Assembly: GCA_014239735.1 (NCBI GenBank)
Contig: JAAZYI010000024.1
Span: 122,670-186,669 of the forward strand
Direction: 5' to 3'
Source of the DNA: Dehalococcoidia bacterium
Lineage (GTDB): Bacteria > Chloroflexota > Dehalococcoidia > Lucifugimonadales > Lucifugimonadaceae
Length of the DNA: 64,000 nucleotides
In this document: positions 18,074 through 26,604 of the stretch, in pieces
Position numbering within the stretch: position 1 is the stretch's first letter
Layout of the letters: the number at the start of each line of letters is the position of its first letter
The notes under the pieces: generated by a model
Told to the model about the DNA's origin: nothing
The model's input: the letters and a program-made list of their open reading frames with translations, nothing else
The model's database searches: none
Made by a program: the position numbers and the translations under genes

Positions 18074-19039
18074 ATGAAAGTTGCAAGATTAACAGCTAGA
18101 AAAAAAATAGAGTTTACCGAATCAGATGTTATTGAGCCTAGGGAAGGCGAATGTCTATTAAAGGTGAAAGTTGTTTCTATATGTGGAACAGATATTAGAA
18201 GAGAATATGACCAGGATCTTCCTGAAGATGCTTATCCATTAGAACTAGGAGTTCCATGCCATGAAGTAGTTGGTGAGATATACAGATCAAAGTCTAAGCT
18301 TTTCAACGAAGGCGACAGAGTATTGGCTGTTCCTACTGCAGATAACGGCTTGCAAGAATATTTAACATTAAATGAAAGTAGGTTCATTAAATTGCCTAAC
18401 GAAGGCTCATTAGATGAATGGGTGATGTGCCAACATAGCGGAACTGTTTTATATGCTAGTAAAAAATGGGGTAACCCATCCGGCAAAAGTGTAGCAGTGT
18501 TAGGCCAAGGCGGTATTGGGATATCATTTTCAATGATCGCTTCTATGCAAGGTGCAAGCAAGATAATTGGAATAGATATAAATCAGTCAAGATTAGACAT
18601 CTCATCAAACTTAGGAGCCACTCATACTGTAAATCCTGACACTTCTGATTTAATAGAAAGCGTTTCAACTATAACTAATGGAGAAATGCCTGATATAGTT
18701 GTTGAGGCTACTGGTAGACCCGAAGGATTAAATTCGTGTATTAATATAGTCAAAAAGGAAGGATTAGTCATTTGCTTCGGATTGACATCAGAAGATCTAA
18801 TTCCTTTTAGTCAAAATAAATTTTTATCCAAAAATTGCACTATTATTTCAACGTTAATTGCAGGAACGCCTACACCTTTAAAAGAAATTAATGAGATGAT
18901 TGAATTAAAAAAGAATGGGTTAATTGATCCAGGAAAACTAAAGACCCACAACATATCATGGCTTAATGTCCAAGAAGCTTTTGATATGTATACAAGCCAT
19001 TCTGAAGGGCTAGTAAAAATAGCACTTGAAGTTAACTAA
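18074..19039 (+). CDS. Zinc-binding medium-chain alcohol dehydrogenase family protein
   Basis: 321 residues, somewhat short for this family. The N-terminal GroES-like domain has SICGTDIRREYD (catalytic zinc Cys) and GVPCHEVVGEI (His/Glu zinc region) and GDRVLAVP. The Rossmann domain has VLGQGGIGISFSMIASMQGA near 138-157 and IGIDINQSRL. The structural-zinc cysteine quartet is missing. It probably oxidises a polyol or sugar alcohol; substrate not readable. Its stop overlaps the convergent membrane-protein gene by eight bases. A hexamer TATCAT lies 19 bases before the ATG. Confidence 0.88.
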   Translation: MKVARLTARKKIEFTESDVIEPREGECLLKVKVVSICGTDIRREYDQDLPEDAYPLELGVPCHEVVGEIYRSKSKLFNEGDRVLAVPTADNGLQEYLTLNESRFIKLPNEGSLDEWVMCQHSGTVLYASKKWGNPSGKSVAVLGQGGIGISFSMIASMQGASKIIGIDINQSRLDISSNLGATHTVNPDTSDLIESVSTITNGEMPDIVVEATGRPEGLNSCINIVKKEGLVICFGLTSEDLIPFSQNKFLSKNCTIISTLIAGTPTPLKEINEMIELKKNGLIDPGKLKTHNISWLNVQEAFDMYTSHSEGLVKIALEVN

Positions 19040-19472
19040 TCGTTCTTTCAATTAGTTGAGGTAAAAGAAAACATGTTATTAAAGCGTAAAATAATAGATT
19101 ACTAATTTTATGAATATTAACACTCGCTCCTCTAATTAATAGAAATATTAAAAAAATAAAAGGGAATGAAAGTGCCAAAAAAAGGTAATAAAAAAAACCA
19201 TTAGTGTAATTTTGAATAAAATATAAATAACTAAAACCTAAAAAAATAAATAATAATAAAGAGGTTAAATTAATAACAAAAACAGCCAGTATATAAATTT
19301 TTAAAATTGATTGATTTTTATTAAGAAAGAAATTAAACAATTGGGATGAAGTTTTGGTCATAACAATTGCTGAATATGCAGTCAATATTGAGCTATAAAA
19401 TGTTGATACTAAAAAAACACTAATTATCAATATCGAATCCTTTGTTAATAGTTGAATATTTTTGAAAATCAT
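19032..19472 (-). CDS. Hypothetical four-helix membrane protein
   Basis: 146 residues with four strongly hydrophobic segments (about 12-35, 55-80, 88-112 and 124-142). I do not recognise a family. The ATG at 19472 lies inside the end of ispE, overlapping it by 53 bases; an in-frame TTG at 19430 would shorten but not remove the overlap. The reading frame is AT-rich like its neighbours. It could be a real small membrane protein cotranscribed with rsmA and ispE. The lack of recognised motifs keeps confidence moderate. Confidence 0.6.
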   Translation of the reverse strand: MIFKNIQLLTKDSILIISVFLVSTFYSSILTAYSAIVMTKTSSQLFNFFLNKNQSILKIYILAVFVINLTSLLLFIFLGFSYLYFIQNYTNGFFYYLFLALSFPFIFLIFLLIRGASVNIHKISNLLFYALITCFLLPQLIERTIS

Positions 19473-20247
19473 CAGATTTTATATTTTTATTGCTTATAGA
19501 AATCAAAGTCATTCCAGCTCCAGTAAGAAAACAATTACCAAATTTTTCTAACATTTGATGATATTTTTCATTTAACTTAGGAAATTTAGTTAAAGCTTTT
19601 TTCTGAAAACAATTAAAATAATCTTGAGAGACTAGAGACTCATTATTTTGAATTTTTTCCTTTACTTTTTCTGTTAATTTACCATCTGTATAATCATCAG
19701 GTTTTATTGAATTAAACATAAATTGAGTCTTATTATTTATAGTGATTTCAGAATCATATAAATAAACATAAGAATTCCTCAAGTCATTTAATTGATAAAC
19801 TTTTTCACCAAATCCTTCAACTAAGCATGTTCCTCCTTTGAAGAAAAAAGGAAGATCTGAACCTAATTTTGATGAAAATAGCGACAATTCTTCTATTGGA
19901 ATATTTAATTTAAGAATATTATTTATTGCCATTATCACCGAAGAGGCGTTACTAGATCCTCCTCCAAGACCAGAAGAAATTGGTATTTTTTTATTAATAA
20001 TAATCTCAAACGAGTTATTTAGTTTATAAGTGCTCTTGAAGCATTTGATAGCTTTGAAAGCTATATTGTCCTCTTCTGGCACAAATCCATTCTTCAATAT
20101 AATGGAATCATGATCAGATTCATTTATATTAATTTCATCTCTTAGATTAATATTTTGATATATGCCTTTAAGGTCATGATATCCATTTTCTAATTTGCTT
20201 AGTATTTCAATTACTAAATTTATTTTTGCGTAAGAATATATTTTCAT
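19420..20247 (-). CDS. ispE: 4-diphosphocytidyl-2-C-methyl-D-erythritol kinase
   Basis: 275 residues. GHMP-kinase motifs are PISSGLGGGSSNASSVI (ATP loop, about 91-107) and the C-terminal LTGAGMTLISI. The N-terminus SYAKINLVIEIL carries the conserved Lys/Asn. It phosphorylates CDP-methylerythritol in the MEP isoprenoid pathway. It overlaps rsmA by four bases and continues the lepA-rsmA-ispE operon. The C-terminal 18 codons overlap the next reading frame. Confidence 0.95.
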   Translation of the reverse strand: MKIYSYAKINLVIEILSKLENGYHDLKGIYQNINLRDEININESDHDSIILKNGFVPEEDNIAFKAIKCFKSTYKLNNSFEIIINKKIPISSGLGGGSSNASSVIMAINNILKLNIPIEELSLFSSKLGSDLPFFFKGGTCLVEGFGEKVYQLNDLRNSYVYLYDSEITINNKTQFMFNSIKPDDYTDGKLTEKVKEKIQNNESLVSQDYFNCFQKKALTKFPKLNEKYHQMLEKFGNCFLTGAGMTLISISNKNIKSDDFQKYSTINKGFDIDN

Positions 20248-21038
20248 AATTCAATTATTGTATTAAATATTTTTAACCAATCATTATTTTCTAAATTACC
20301 TGGTCTTAATTTTGGGTCAATATTGATTTTTATTAATTCATTACTCAGCAATCTCTTATCTATCTTCAAAGATAGTGACAATGAATTGACTAAGGTTTTT
20401 CTTGGAGCAGAAAAACCTTTCTTTATAAAACTTAATAATTTTTCTGGCTCACCTATAATTTCATTATCTTTTTTTGTTTCTAATAATATTATTGATGAAA
20501 TTACATTAGGTTCTGGATTAAAAGCTTCTTTTGGAACATCAGTAATTTTTTCAACTTTTGAATATGTTTGAATTGAGTGGCCTAGAAATTTCATTTTAGG
20601 AACTGAAGATAAATAATTATCAGCAACTTCTTTTTGAATCATTATAATTAAATATTTTGGCTTAAAAGTAGCAGTAATAAAATTTCTAACTATCATATTT
20701 GCTGAATAATATGGCAAATTTCCAACTAATAAATATGGATCTTGAAAAAAATCATGGTCATCAATATTAAATAATCCAGCATCTAAATTTAGAAAATCTG
20801 TATTACCATCTCTATATTTATTAATTAAATCTAAATATAGCTTTTTATCTAACTCTATACCTAAAAAATTTGTTGAATATTTCACCAGATCCGATGTTAT
20901 TGACCCAGTTCCAGGCCCAACTTCCAAAATATTCTTTATTCCAAGATTATGAACATAATCAATGATAATTTTTTTATATCTTAGATCTGTTAAAAAATGT
21001 TGCCCTAATTTCGGCTTTTTGTTGCTATTTCGCTTCAT
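20244..21038 (-). CDS. rsmA: 16S rRNA dimethyladenosine transferase (RsmA/KsgA)
   Basis: 264 residues. The N-terminus KPKLGQHFL, SAM motif LEVGPGTGSITSDL (about 39-52) and catalytic LVGNLPYYSANMIV (about 103-116) are diagnostic. It dimethylates two adjacent adenosines near the 3' end of 16S rRNA. The ATG overlaps the lepA end by 14 bases, so translation is likely coupled. The family is secure. Confidence 0.97.
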   Translation of the reverse strand: MKRNSNKKPKLGQHFLTDLRYKKIIIDYVHNLGIKNILEVGPGTGSITSDLVKYSTNFLGIELDKKLYLDLINKYRDGNTDFLNLDAGLFNIDDHDFFQDPYLLVGNLPYYSANMIVRNFITATFKPKYLIIMIQKEVADNYLSSVPKMKFLGHSIQTYSKVEKITDVPKEAFNPEPNVISSIILLETKKDNEIIGEPEKLLSFIKKGFSAPRKTLVNSLSLSLKIDKRLLSNELIKINIDPKLRPGNLENNDWLKIFNTIIEL

Positions 21039-22851
21039 TTTTTAACACTGCCATAAAAGCTTCTTGAGGGACTTCTACAGAACCAAGTCTTTTCATTCTT
21101 TTTTTTCCTTCTGCCTGTTTTTGCAATAATTTTCTTTTTCTTGAGATATCGCCACCATAACATTTAGCAGTCACATTTTTTCTTAACGCCTTAACTGTTT
21201 CTCTTGATATAATCTTACTTCCCACTGCTGCCTGAATAGGTATATCAAACATTTGCCTAGGGATAAGTTCTTTTAATTTCGAAACTAATTGCCTGCCAAT
21301 CGGCAAAGAATTTTCTGAATGTACTATTATAGAAAGAGCATCTACTTTCTCTTCATTTACAAGAATTTGTAATTTAACTAATTTCTCATCCTTTGGTTTA
21401 GTAAGTTGATAGTCCATTGATGCATATCCTTTGGTAGAAGATTTTAATTGGCTATGAAAATCAGTTAATATCTCAGCCAAAGGCATATTAAACTCTAATA
21501 AGACTCTTTGATTATCTGCGTCTGAGCTTTCTCCCCCACCTTGAAGCCATTCCATCTTTCTATATTCACCTCTTTTATTTACTACTATATCTATTACTGG
21601 CCCTATAAAATTTGATGGGCATACTATTGATAAATCAACAAATGGCTCCAGCACTCTTTGAATTTTTTCATCTTCTGGCCATTTAGAAGGATCATCAACG
21701 TCTATAACTTTTCCTGAAACTGTTTCTACTGTGTATTTAACAGTAGGGGCAGTGACAATCAAATCAAGCCCATATTCTCTTTCTAAGCGCTCTTGAATAA
21801 TATCCATATGCAAAAGCCCTAAAAAACCACATCTGAACCCAAAGCCTAATGCACCAGAACTTTCTGGCTCAAAAATTAGTGAAGCATCATTTAATTGCAA
21901 CTTACCTAAAGCATCTCTTAAATCAGAATAATCATCTCCATCTATAGGATAAAGACCGCTATATACCATTGGTTTTGATGACTCATAGCCCTTTAATGAT
22001 TCTTTTGATGGGTTTTCTTTAGTAGTTAATGTTTCTCCTACCCTGCAATCAGAGACATTTTTTAACCCTGTCGCTACATATCCAACTTCACCTATAGTTA
22101 ATTTATCTATTTCACTAAGATTTGGCTCAAAAATTCCCACTTCATTAGCTTCAGCAACTTTTTTTGTAGACATTAACATTAAATTTTCATTCTTATTAAT
22201 CTCTCCATTAACTACTCTTACATAAGCTATTACTCCTTTAAATTGATCATATTTTGAATCAAAAACTAAAGCTTGTAATGAGTTAGTGATATCTCCGGAG
22301 GGAGGTGGAATTTTATTAATTATTTGCTCTATTAAATTTTCTACTCCCTCTCCCGTTTTTGCAGACACTTTTAATATTTCTTTTTCATCAAAACCAAGAG
22401 ATGAATTAATTTCACTAATTACTCTATCTACTTGGGCATTAGATGAATCAATTTTATTAAGCACTGGAATAATTACCACATCTTGCTCAATGGCTAGATA
22501 AACATTAGCTAAAGTTTGCGCCTGTATTCCCTGAGTACAATCAATTAATAATAATGCCCCTTCACATGCAGCGAGAGATCTTGATACTTCGTAATTGAAA
22601 TCAACATGACCTGGAGTGTCAATTAAATTTAACTGGAAGTTAGAGGATCCTGACATATAATTTAACCTCATTGCTTGAGCTTTTATTGTAATACCTCTTT
22701 CTTTTTCAAGGTCCATCGTATCAAGCAGTTGATCTTCAGAAGTACCCTTTTCTTTGCCCAATGAAATATCAATAAGCCTATCAGCTAAAGTTGACTTGCC
22801 ATGATCAATATGAGCAATAATTGAAAAATTTCTTATATATTTCTTATCCAT
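21025..22851 (-). CDS. lepA: Elongation factor 4 (LepA)
   Basis: 608 residues from the ATG at 22851. The frame stays open upstream through the tRNA, but homology begins at MDKKYIRNFSIIAHIDHGK. G motifs are DHGKSTLADRL, DTPGHVDF and NKID. The LepA-specific C-terminal domain is present, with GGDISRKRKLLQKQAEGKKR near the end. It is a ribosome-associated GTPase. The start is only three bases beyond the encoded CCA of tRNA-Leu, leaving no room for a normal ribosome site after tRNA processing. First protein gene of the lepA-rsmA-ispE operon. Confidence 0.98.
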   Translation of the reverse strand: MDKKYIRNFSIIAHIDHGKSTLADRLIDISLGKEKGTSEDQLLDTMDLEKERGITIKAQAMRLNYMSGSSNFQLNLIDTPGHVDFNYEVSRSLAACEGALLLIDCTQGIQAQTLANVYLAIEQDVVIIPVLNKIDSSNAQVDRVISEINSSLGFDEKEILKVSAKTGEGVENLIEQIINKIPPPSGDITNSLQALVFDSKYDQFKGVIAYVRVVNGEINKNENLMLMSTKKVAEANEVGIFEPNLSEIDKLTIGEVGYVATGLKNVSDCRVGETLTTKENPSKESLKGYESSKPMVYSGLYPIDGDDYSDLRDALGKLQLNDASLIFEPESSGALGFGFRCGFLGLLHMDIIQERLEREYGLDLIVTAPTVKYTVETVSGKVIDVDDPSKWPEDEKIQRVLEPFVDLSIVCPSNFIGPVIDIVVNKRGEYRKMEWLQGGGESSDADNQRVLLEFNMPLAEILTDFHSQLKSSTKGYASMDYQLTKPKDEKLVKLQILVNEEKVDALSIIVHSENSLPIGRQLVSKLKELIPRQMFDIPIQAAVGSKIISRETVKALRKNVTAKCYGGDISRKRKLLQKQAEGKKRMKRLGSVEVPQEAFMAVLKNEAK

Positions 22852-22854
22852 AAG

Positions 22855-22938
22855 TGGTGGGGGAGAAAGGAGTCGAACCTTCACGCCTTGCGGCACATGC
22901 TCCTAAGGCATGCGTGTCTGCCATTTCACCACTCCCCC
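22855..22938 (-). tRNA. tRNA-Leu (anticodon UAG)
   Basis: The reverse strand folds as a class II tRNA. The acceptor stem pairs GGGGGAG (22932-22938) with CTCCCCC, followed by discriminator A and an encoded CCA (22855-22857). The anticodon stem is CATGC/GCATG around the loop CTTAGGA, so the anticodon is UAG. The long variable arm (TGCCGCAAGGCGT) and the T-arm with GGTTCGACTCC support leucine identity. It lies directly upstream of lepA. Confidence 0.97.
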
Positions 22939-22990
22939 GTATTATATTGTTTCTAAAAGAAATTATAACAGTACATATTTATAATTTTCA

Positions 22991-23410
22991 TTAGGAAAGG
23001 AAATCAAGTATATACAAAGTTTCTCCATTAGCGTTAATAAATTTTATAGGTTCTTCACTTTGAATATGCATTTTTGCCTTATCAGATAAATAAAATAATG
23101 GATCTCTTTTAGCTACAATTTCTTTGTCAACAAATGAAATATCTAATTTAAGATATTCTAGATTGACTAATTTATTTGAAATTAATAAATCTAATGATTC
23201 TTCAAATATCTTATCCAATTGAATATCTAAATTTTTATTGTTAAGAATTTTATTATTAGGATCATATTTTTTATATGAATTTTTAATTCTTAGAATTAAA
23301 CCCTCTTTTAAAATATTTAACCCAATAGGATCTTTTTGAAATACTAAGAACTGAAGTATAGGTCTAAATAGTTCATTAATTCTTAAAGGGTTTGAAAATT
23401 CAAAATTCAA
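22991..23410 (-). CDS. Hypothetical protein
   Basis: 139 residues, soluble, rich in Lys, Asn and Leu; no signal peptide or membrane segment. I recognise no domain. The start overlaps the panB end by four bases (ATGA), which supports a real gene translated with panB. It ends about 50 bases upstream of tRNA-Leu. Any role in pantothenate synthesis would be speculation. Confidence 0.7.
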   Translation of the reverse strand: MNFEFSNPLRINELFRPILQFLVFQKDPIGLNILKEGLILRIKNSYKKYDPNNKILNNKNLDIQLDKIFEESLDLLISNKLVNLEYLKLDISFVDKEIVAKRDPLFYLSDKAKMHIQSEEPIKFINANGETLYILDFLS

Positions 23411-24273
23411 TCTTTTGAATAATTATTACTATAATCGATTATTTGTTGAAGATCTTCTCCCTCAATAGAATAAAGGTGCTTTTCTTCTGGGAAAAGATTC
23501 TTTTCAATATCATCTTTATAGTTTTTAAATGCTCCTTTAATTATTGACGATAAGTCTGCATATTTTTTCACAAATTTAGGGTCAACATCTCCTACAAATA
23601 ATCCTAACATGTCATGTGATATTACTAATTGGCCATCCACATTTCTTCCAGAACCAATTCCATATAACGGGTTTTTAACATGCTTATAAAGCTCTGCAGT
23701 TACTTCTTCAGGAACACATTCAAGTAAATGAAATACTGCCCCTGCATCTTCAACAGCAATAAGGTCTCTTAATAATTTTTTAAATGAAGTTAAGCTTCTT
23801 CCTTGGATTCTATATCCACCTATTTGAGCCAGGCTCTGAGGAGTTAGCCCTAAATGTGAAACAACTGGTATTCCAGCATTTGTTATTGCTGTTATTCTTG
23901 GAGCCATTTCTTTTCCGCCTTCAAGCTTAACTGCATCACAACCTATAGCCATTAATTTCCCAGCATTTCTTACTGCTTCCTCGTCACTAATTTGATATGA
24001 CATATAAGGAAGGTCGCCAACAATGAAGCAATGATCTGACCCTTTAACAACAGAAGTTGTAAACATAATCATGTCTTCCATAGTTACTGAAATTGTTGAC
24101 TCCTTGCCCATCATCGTCATTCCACCAGAATCACCAACAAGAATCATGTCTATTCCAGCTTCATCTGCAAACCTAGCAGTTGCGAAATCATATGCAGTAA
24201 GCCAAGATATTTTTTTATTATTTCTTTTTCTATTTCTAAGAACTGGAAGGGTTATTTTCTTTCTTTCTGTCAT
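23407..24273 (-). CDS. panB: 3-methyl-2-oxobutanoate hydroxymethyltransferase
   Basis: 288 residues, slightly longer than the usual ~265. Motifs are SWLTAYDFATARFADEAGID (about 22-41), DMILVGDSGGMTMMG (magnesium site), DAVKLEGG and GIPVVSHLGLTPQS. It makes ketopantoate from 2-oxoisovalerate and methylene-tetrahydrofolate in the pantothenate/CoA pathway. A GGAG ribosome site stands before the ATG. The gene is divergent from the SMP-30 gene at 24369. Confidence 0.95.
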   Translation of the reverse strand: MTERKKITLPVLRNRKRNNKKISWLTAYDFATARFADEAGIDMILVGDSGGMTMMGKESTISVTMEDMIMFTTSVVKGSDHCFIVGDLPYMSYQISDEEAVRNAGKLMAIGCDAVKLEGGKEMAPRITAITNAGIPVVSHLGLTPQSLAQIGGYRIQGRSLTSFKKLLRDLIAVEDAGAVFHLLECVPEEVTAELYKHVKNPLYGIGSGRNVDGQLVISHDMLGLFVGDVDPKFVKKYADLSSIIKGAFKNYKDDIEKNLFPEEKHLYSIEGEDLQQIIDYSNNYSKD

Positions 24274-24333
24274 CTTATTCTCCTATATATTTCAAGATAG
24301 CAATTTTAACTTATATTTTTATAATAAAACAAC

Positions 24334-24362
24334 TTGGCTACTTTTATTGTCATTGATAGAAT
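24334..24362 (+). promoter_or_regulatory. Candidate promoter with leaderless start
   Basis: TTGGCT (24334-24339) and TAGAAT (24357-24362) are separated by 17 bases and resemble sigma-70 -35 and -10 boxes. The -10 element ends exactly six bases before the ATG at 24369, so transcription would begin on or next to the start codon. No Shine-Dalgarno site is present. This is the best single case of the recurring pattern. Confidence 0.45.
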
Positions 24363-24368
24363 TGCATT

Positions 24369-25253
24369 ATGAATAATGTTTCAAGAATTATTGACGAACA
24401 AGCCAACGTTGGCGAAGGTCCATTATGGGATGAAGAAAATCAAGTTCTATATTGGGCTGACATAAGATCTGGTAGGTTATTTAAATACAACCCTGAAACT
24501 AATATAAACCAAACTATTTATAATGGAATTTTTGTTGGCGGTTTTTCTAAAAATTCTTTTGGAGGGCTAACATTAGGAACATGGAATGGTGTTCTTCTAT
24601 GGGAATCTGAAAGAAAAAAAAGGTGGATTCATCAAGGAATTTATAAAGGAGAAAAACTACAATTTAATGATTGCATTGCAGCGCCAGATGGTTCTTTTTT
24701 AGCTGGAACTTTTTATCCTTACCAAATTCATGGCTTTGAAAAATTAGGTAAATTATATCGTTTCTATCCTAATGGAAATATTGATATTGTATCTGAAAAT
24801 CATGGTTGCTCGAACGGCATGGGATTTTCACCTGACTTAGAATATTTCTACCATTCTGACCCAAGTAAAAAATCTATTGTGAGGCACAAATATGATAGTT
24901 CTACCCATGAAATTGGTCCTGCTGAAGAGTGGTTTATTCACGATAGAGATGGCTCTCCGGATGGCATGACTGTTGATTCTGAAGGCTACGTTTGGTCCGC
25001 ATTATGGGGAGGCTCTGGTGTTATAAAAATTGATCCTGATGCTAATGTTGTAGATAAAATCAACGTGGATGCTTACCAAACATCAAGTTGTATGTTTGGC
25101 GGTAAAGATTTAACTGACTTATATATTACTTCTGCAGGAACTCCTGATTCTTTAGCCAACGTTAAGTCTGGAACCTATTTAGGGGGATCTTTATTTAAGG
25201 CTGAAACTAACTCGGTTGGTAAAATTGAATTTGAAACAAATTTTGAATTTTAA
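24369..25253 (+). CDS. SMP-30/gluconolactonase family protein
   Basis: 294 residues of six-bladed beta-propeller type. Typical residues: EGPLWDEENQVLYWADI (metal-binding Glu, about 17-33), FNDCIAAPDGSFLAGT (Asn/Asp near 98-113), SNGMGFSPD (Asn/Gly near 148) and DGSPDGMTVDSEGYVWSA (metal-binding Asp near 196-213). These proteins hydrolyse sugar lactones in the cytoplasm. A second paralogue lies at 49302. With nearby enolase-superfamily dehydratases it fits oxidative sugar breakdown, though the actual lactone is unknown. Its stop overlaps the convergent DUF502 gene by four bases. Confidence 0.93.
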   Translation: MNNVSRIIDEQANVGEGPLWDEENQVLYWADIRSGRLFKYNPETNINQTIYNGIFVGGFSKNSFGGLTLGTWNGVLLWESERKKRWIHQGIYKGEKLQFNDCIAAPDGSFLAGTFYPYQIHGFEKLGKLYRFYPNGNIDIVSENHGCSNGMGFSPDLEYFYHSDPSKKSIVRHKYDSSTHEIGPAEEWFIHDRDGSPDGMTVDSEGYVWSALWGGSGVIKIDPDANVVDKINVDAYQTSSCMFGGKDLTDLYITSAGTPDSLANVKSGTYLGGSLFKAETNSVGKIEFETNFEF

Positions 25254-25918
25254 TTAGACTCATCTATCTGCTCTCTTCCGGCCCAATCAATATACCCTGG
25301 ACTGCCTATTCCTCCGCCAATAATAAACTTCATTGCTTTATCTGCAGAAATGTCTAAATATCTTATTTTATCTGTAGGTATAATTACCATCCAGCCAGTA
25401 TTTGGAACAGGAGTTGAAGGCATGTACACAATCCCGTGTTTTTTTTCATTTTCAAAATCAACAATCTTTGTTAAAAAACCAATGGTCCATACTCCATCTT
25501 TTGGGTACTCAATGGCCACTACAGTTCCAAAATTACCATCACCTGAACCTCTAAAAGCGCCCGCTATTTCTTTGGATGTAGTATATGTCGCACCAACTAC
25601 AGGTATCTTTTTCAATATTGTTTCAATCCAGCCAAAACGCCTTCTCGCTGATGCATAATTTGCAAAAATACCTAGCACCAAAACTATTACAATTATTAAA
25701 ATAAAGCTTATACCTGGAAGTGTCCTATTAAAAAATGTTTCAATATATGGCCTAAAAATCCCATCAATTAAATTGAAAGCGAATGTTAAAATAAAATATG
25801 TAACAGCTAGAGGGAAAAAAACAAAAATTCCTGTTACAAATCTTGTCCTAAACCAGTTTGCAATTTTCTTTCTTTTTCTTTCTTCAGAATTATTTTCTTG
25901 AGATGGGTCCGTAGTCAT
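25250..25918 (-). CDS. DUF502 family membrane protein
   Basis: 222 residues. Two membrane segments lie near residues 27-50 and 70-92. Family motifs are FVTGIFVFFPLAVTYFIL, IPVVGATYTTSKEIAGAF and VYMPSTPVPNTGWMVIIP. The soluble C-terminal half is probably cytoplasmic. The family is widespread in bacteria with no established function. A TATATT hexamer ends six bases before the ATG, with no ribosome site. Confidence 0.88.
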   Translation of the reverse strand: MTTDPSQENNSEERKRKKIANWFRTRFVTGIFVFFPLAVTYFILTFAFNLIDGIFRPYIETFFNRTLPGISFILIIVIVLVLGIFANYASARRRFGWIETILKKIPVVGATYTTSKEIAGAFRGSGDGNFGTVVAIEYPKDGVWTIGFLTKIVDFENEKKHGIVYMPSTPVPNTGWMVIIPTDKIRYLDISADKAMKFIIGGGIGSPGYIDWAGREQIDESN

Positions 25919-25924
25919 ATAAAT

Positions 25925-25930
25925 AATATA
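25925..25930 (-). promoter_or_regulatory. Candidate -10 element of the DUF502 gene
   Basis: On the minus strand TATATT ends six bases before the ATG at 25918. The distance implies a leaderless transcript. A chance match is possible in this AT-rich sequence. Confidence 0.3.
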
Positions 25931-26016
25931 AAGTAAGTTTTTAAATTTTCATAGTCAAATTAGTAAGTTAGAAATAATATATGTACTATAATTATTTAAA
26001 TAACAAATTTATTACC

Positions 26017-26601
26017 ATGAGAACAATTAAATTTATATTATTAATTCTCTTATCAACTATGCTTTTCTTATTATTGGCTTGCGGATCGATGCAAGACGAA
26101 CTTCCTGGAGCCAATATTGAAAAAATATCAAACTCTGAGAAAAATCTTGCTCTTGATGATGTTACGGCAATAGGATTCAAAAAAAATAAAACTTACAAAG
26201 TAAAAGATATCCCTGAAGCCAAATCAGCTTATTATGGCTTTTTGAAAATTCCAAAAGAAAAAATAACAATTGATTACGAACTCAGGTTTTATGAAAATCA
26301 AGAAAAGGCTAAATCTATAGGAGTTGAGTGGGTAACAGAAAGAATTGGAAAAGACGCAATTTTAACTAAGGGGGATGCGACTTGGAAAGAAGGTGTTAGG
26401 GAAGCTAGGACTTGCGGAGGTGATTCAGGCCACGGGAAAGGCTACTCTTTAGTTGTTGCCTCATCAACTTGCAATCTTGCTAAATATTTTGATTATTTTA
26501 TTTATGGAAATATGATCATTCTCTGCCAAGGAAAGGATATTGAGCAGTCATCCAATAATTGCAGATTAATTTTAAGCAAACTTGAACCAGATGGGGAGTA
26601 A
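26017..26601 (+). CDS. Lipoprotein of a local paralogous family (member 1)
   Basis: 194 residues from the ATG at 26017, chosen because it gives a normal lipoprotein signal (MRTIKFILLILLSTMLFLLLACGS, lipobox LLAC); an in-frame ATG at 25981 would add 12 residues. The body has GFKKNKTYKV, AKSAYYGFLK, YELRFYENQEKAKSIGVEW, TWKEGV and IYGNMIILCQG plus a late Cys. These blocks recur in the proteins at 41743, 52827 and 53555. The function is unknown; location should be the outer face of the cell membrane. The enolase-family gene begins three bases after the stop, so they are probably cotranscribed. Confidence 0.82.
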   Translation: MRTIKFILLILLSTMLFLLLACGSMQDELPGANIEKISNSEKNLALDDVTAIGFKKNKTYKVKDIPEAKSAYYGFLKIPKEKITIDYELRFYENQEKAKSIGVEWVTERIGKDAILTKGDATWKEGVREARTCGGDSGHGKGYSLVVASSTCNLAKYFDYFIYGNMIILCQGKDIEQSSNNCRLILSKLEPDGE

Positions 26602-26604
26602 AAA

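Noticed and set aside
22852-22896. N-terminal extension of lepA through the tRNA
   Set aside because: The extra 15 residues are the tRNA-Leu sequence read in frame and lie outside LepA homology.
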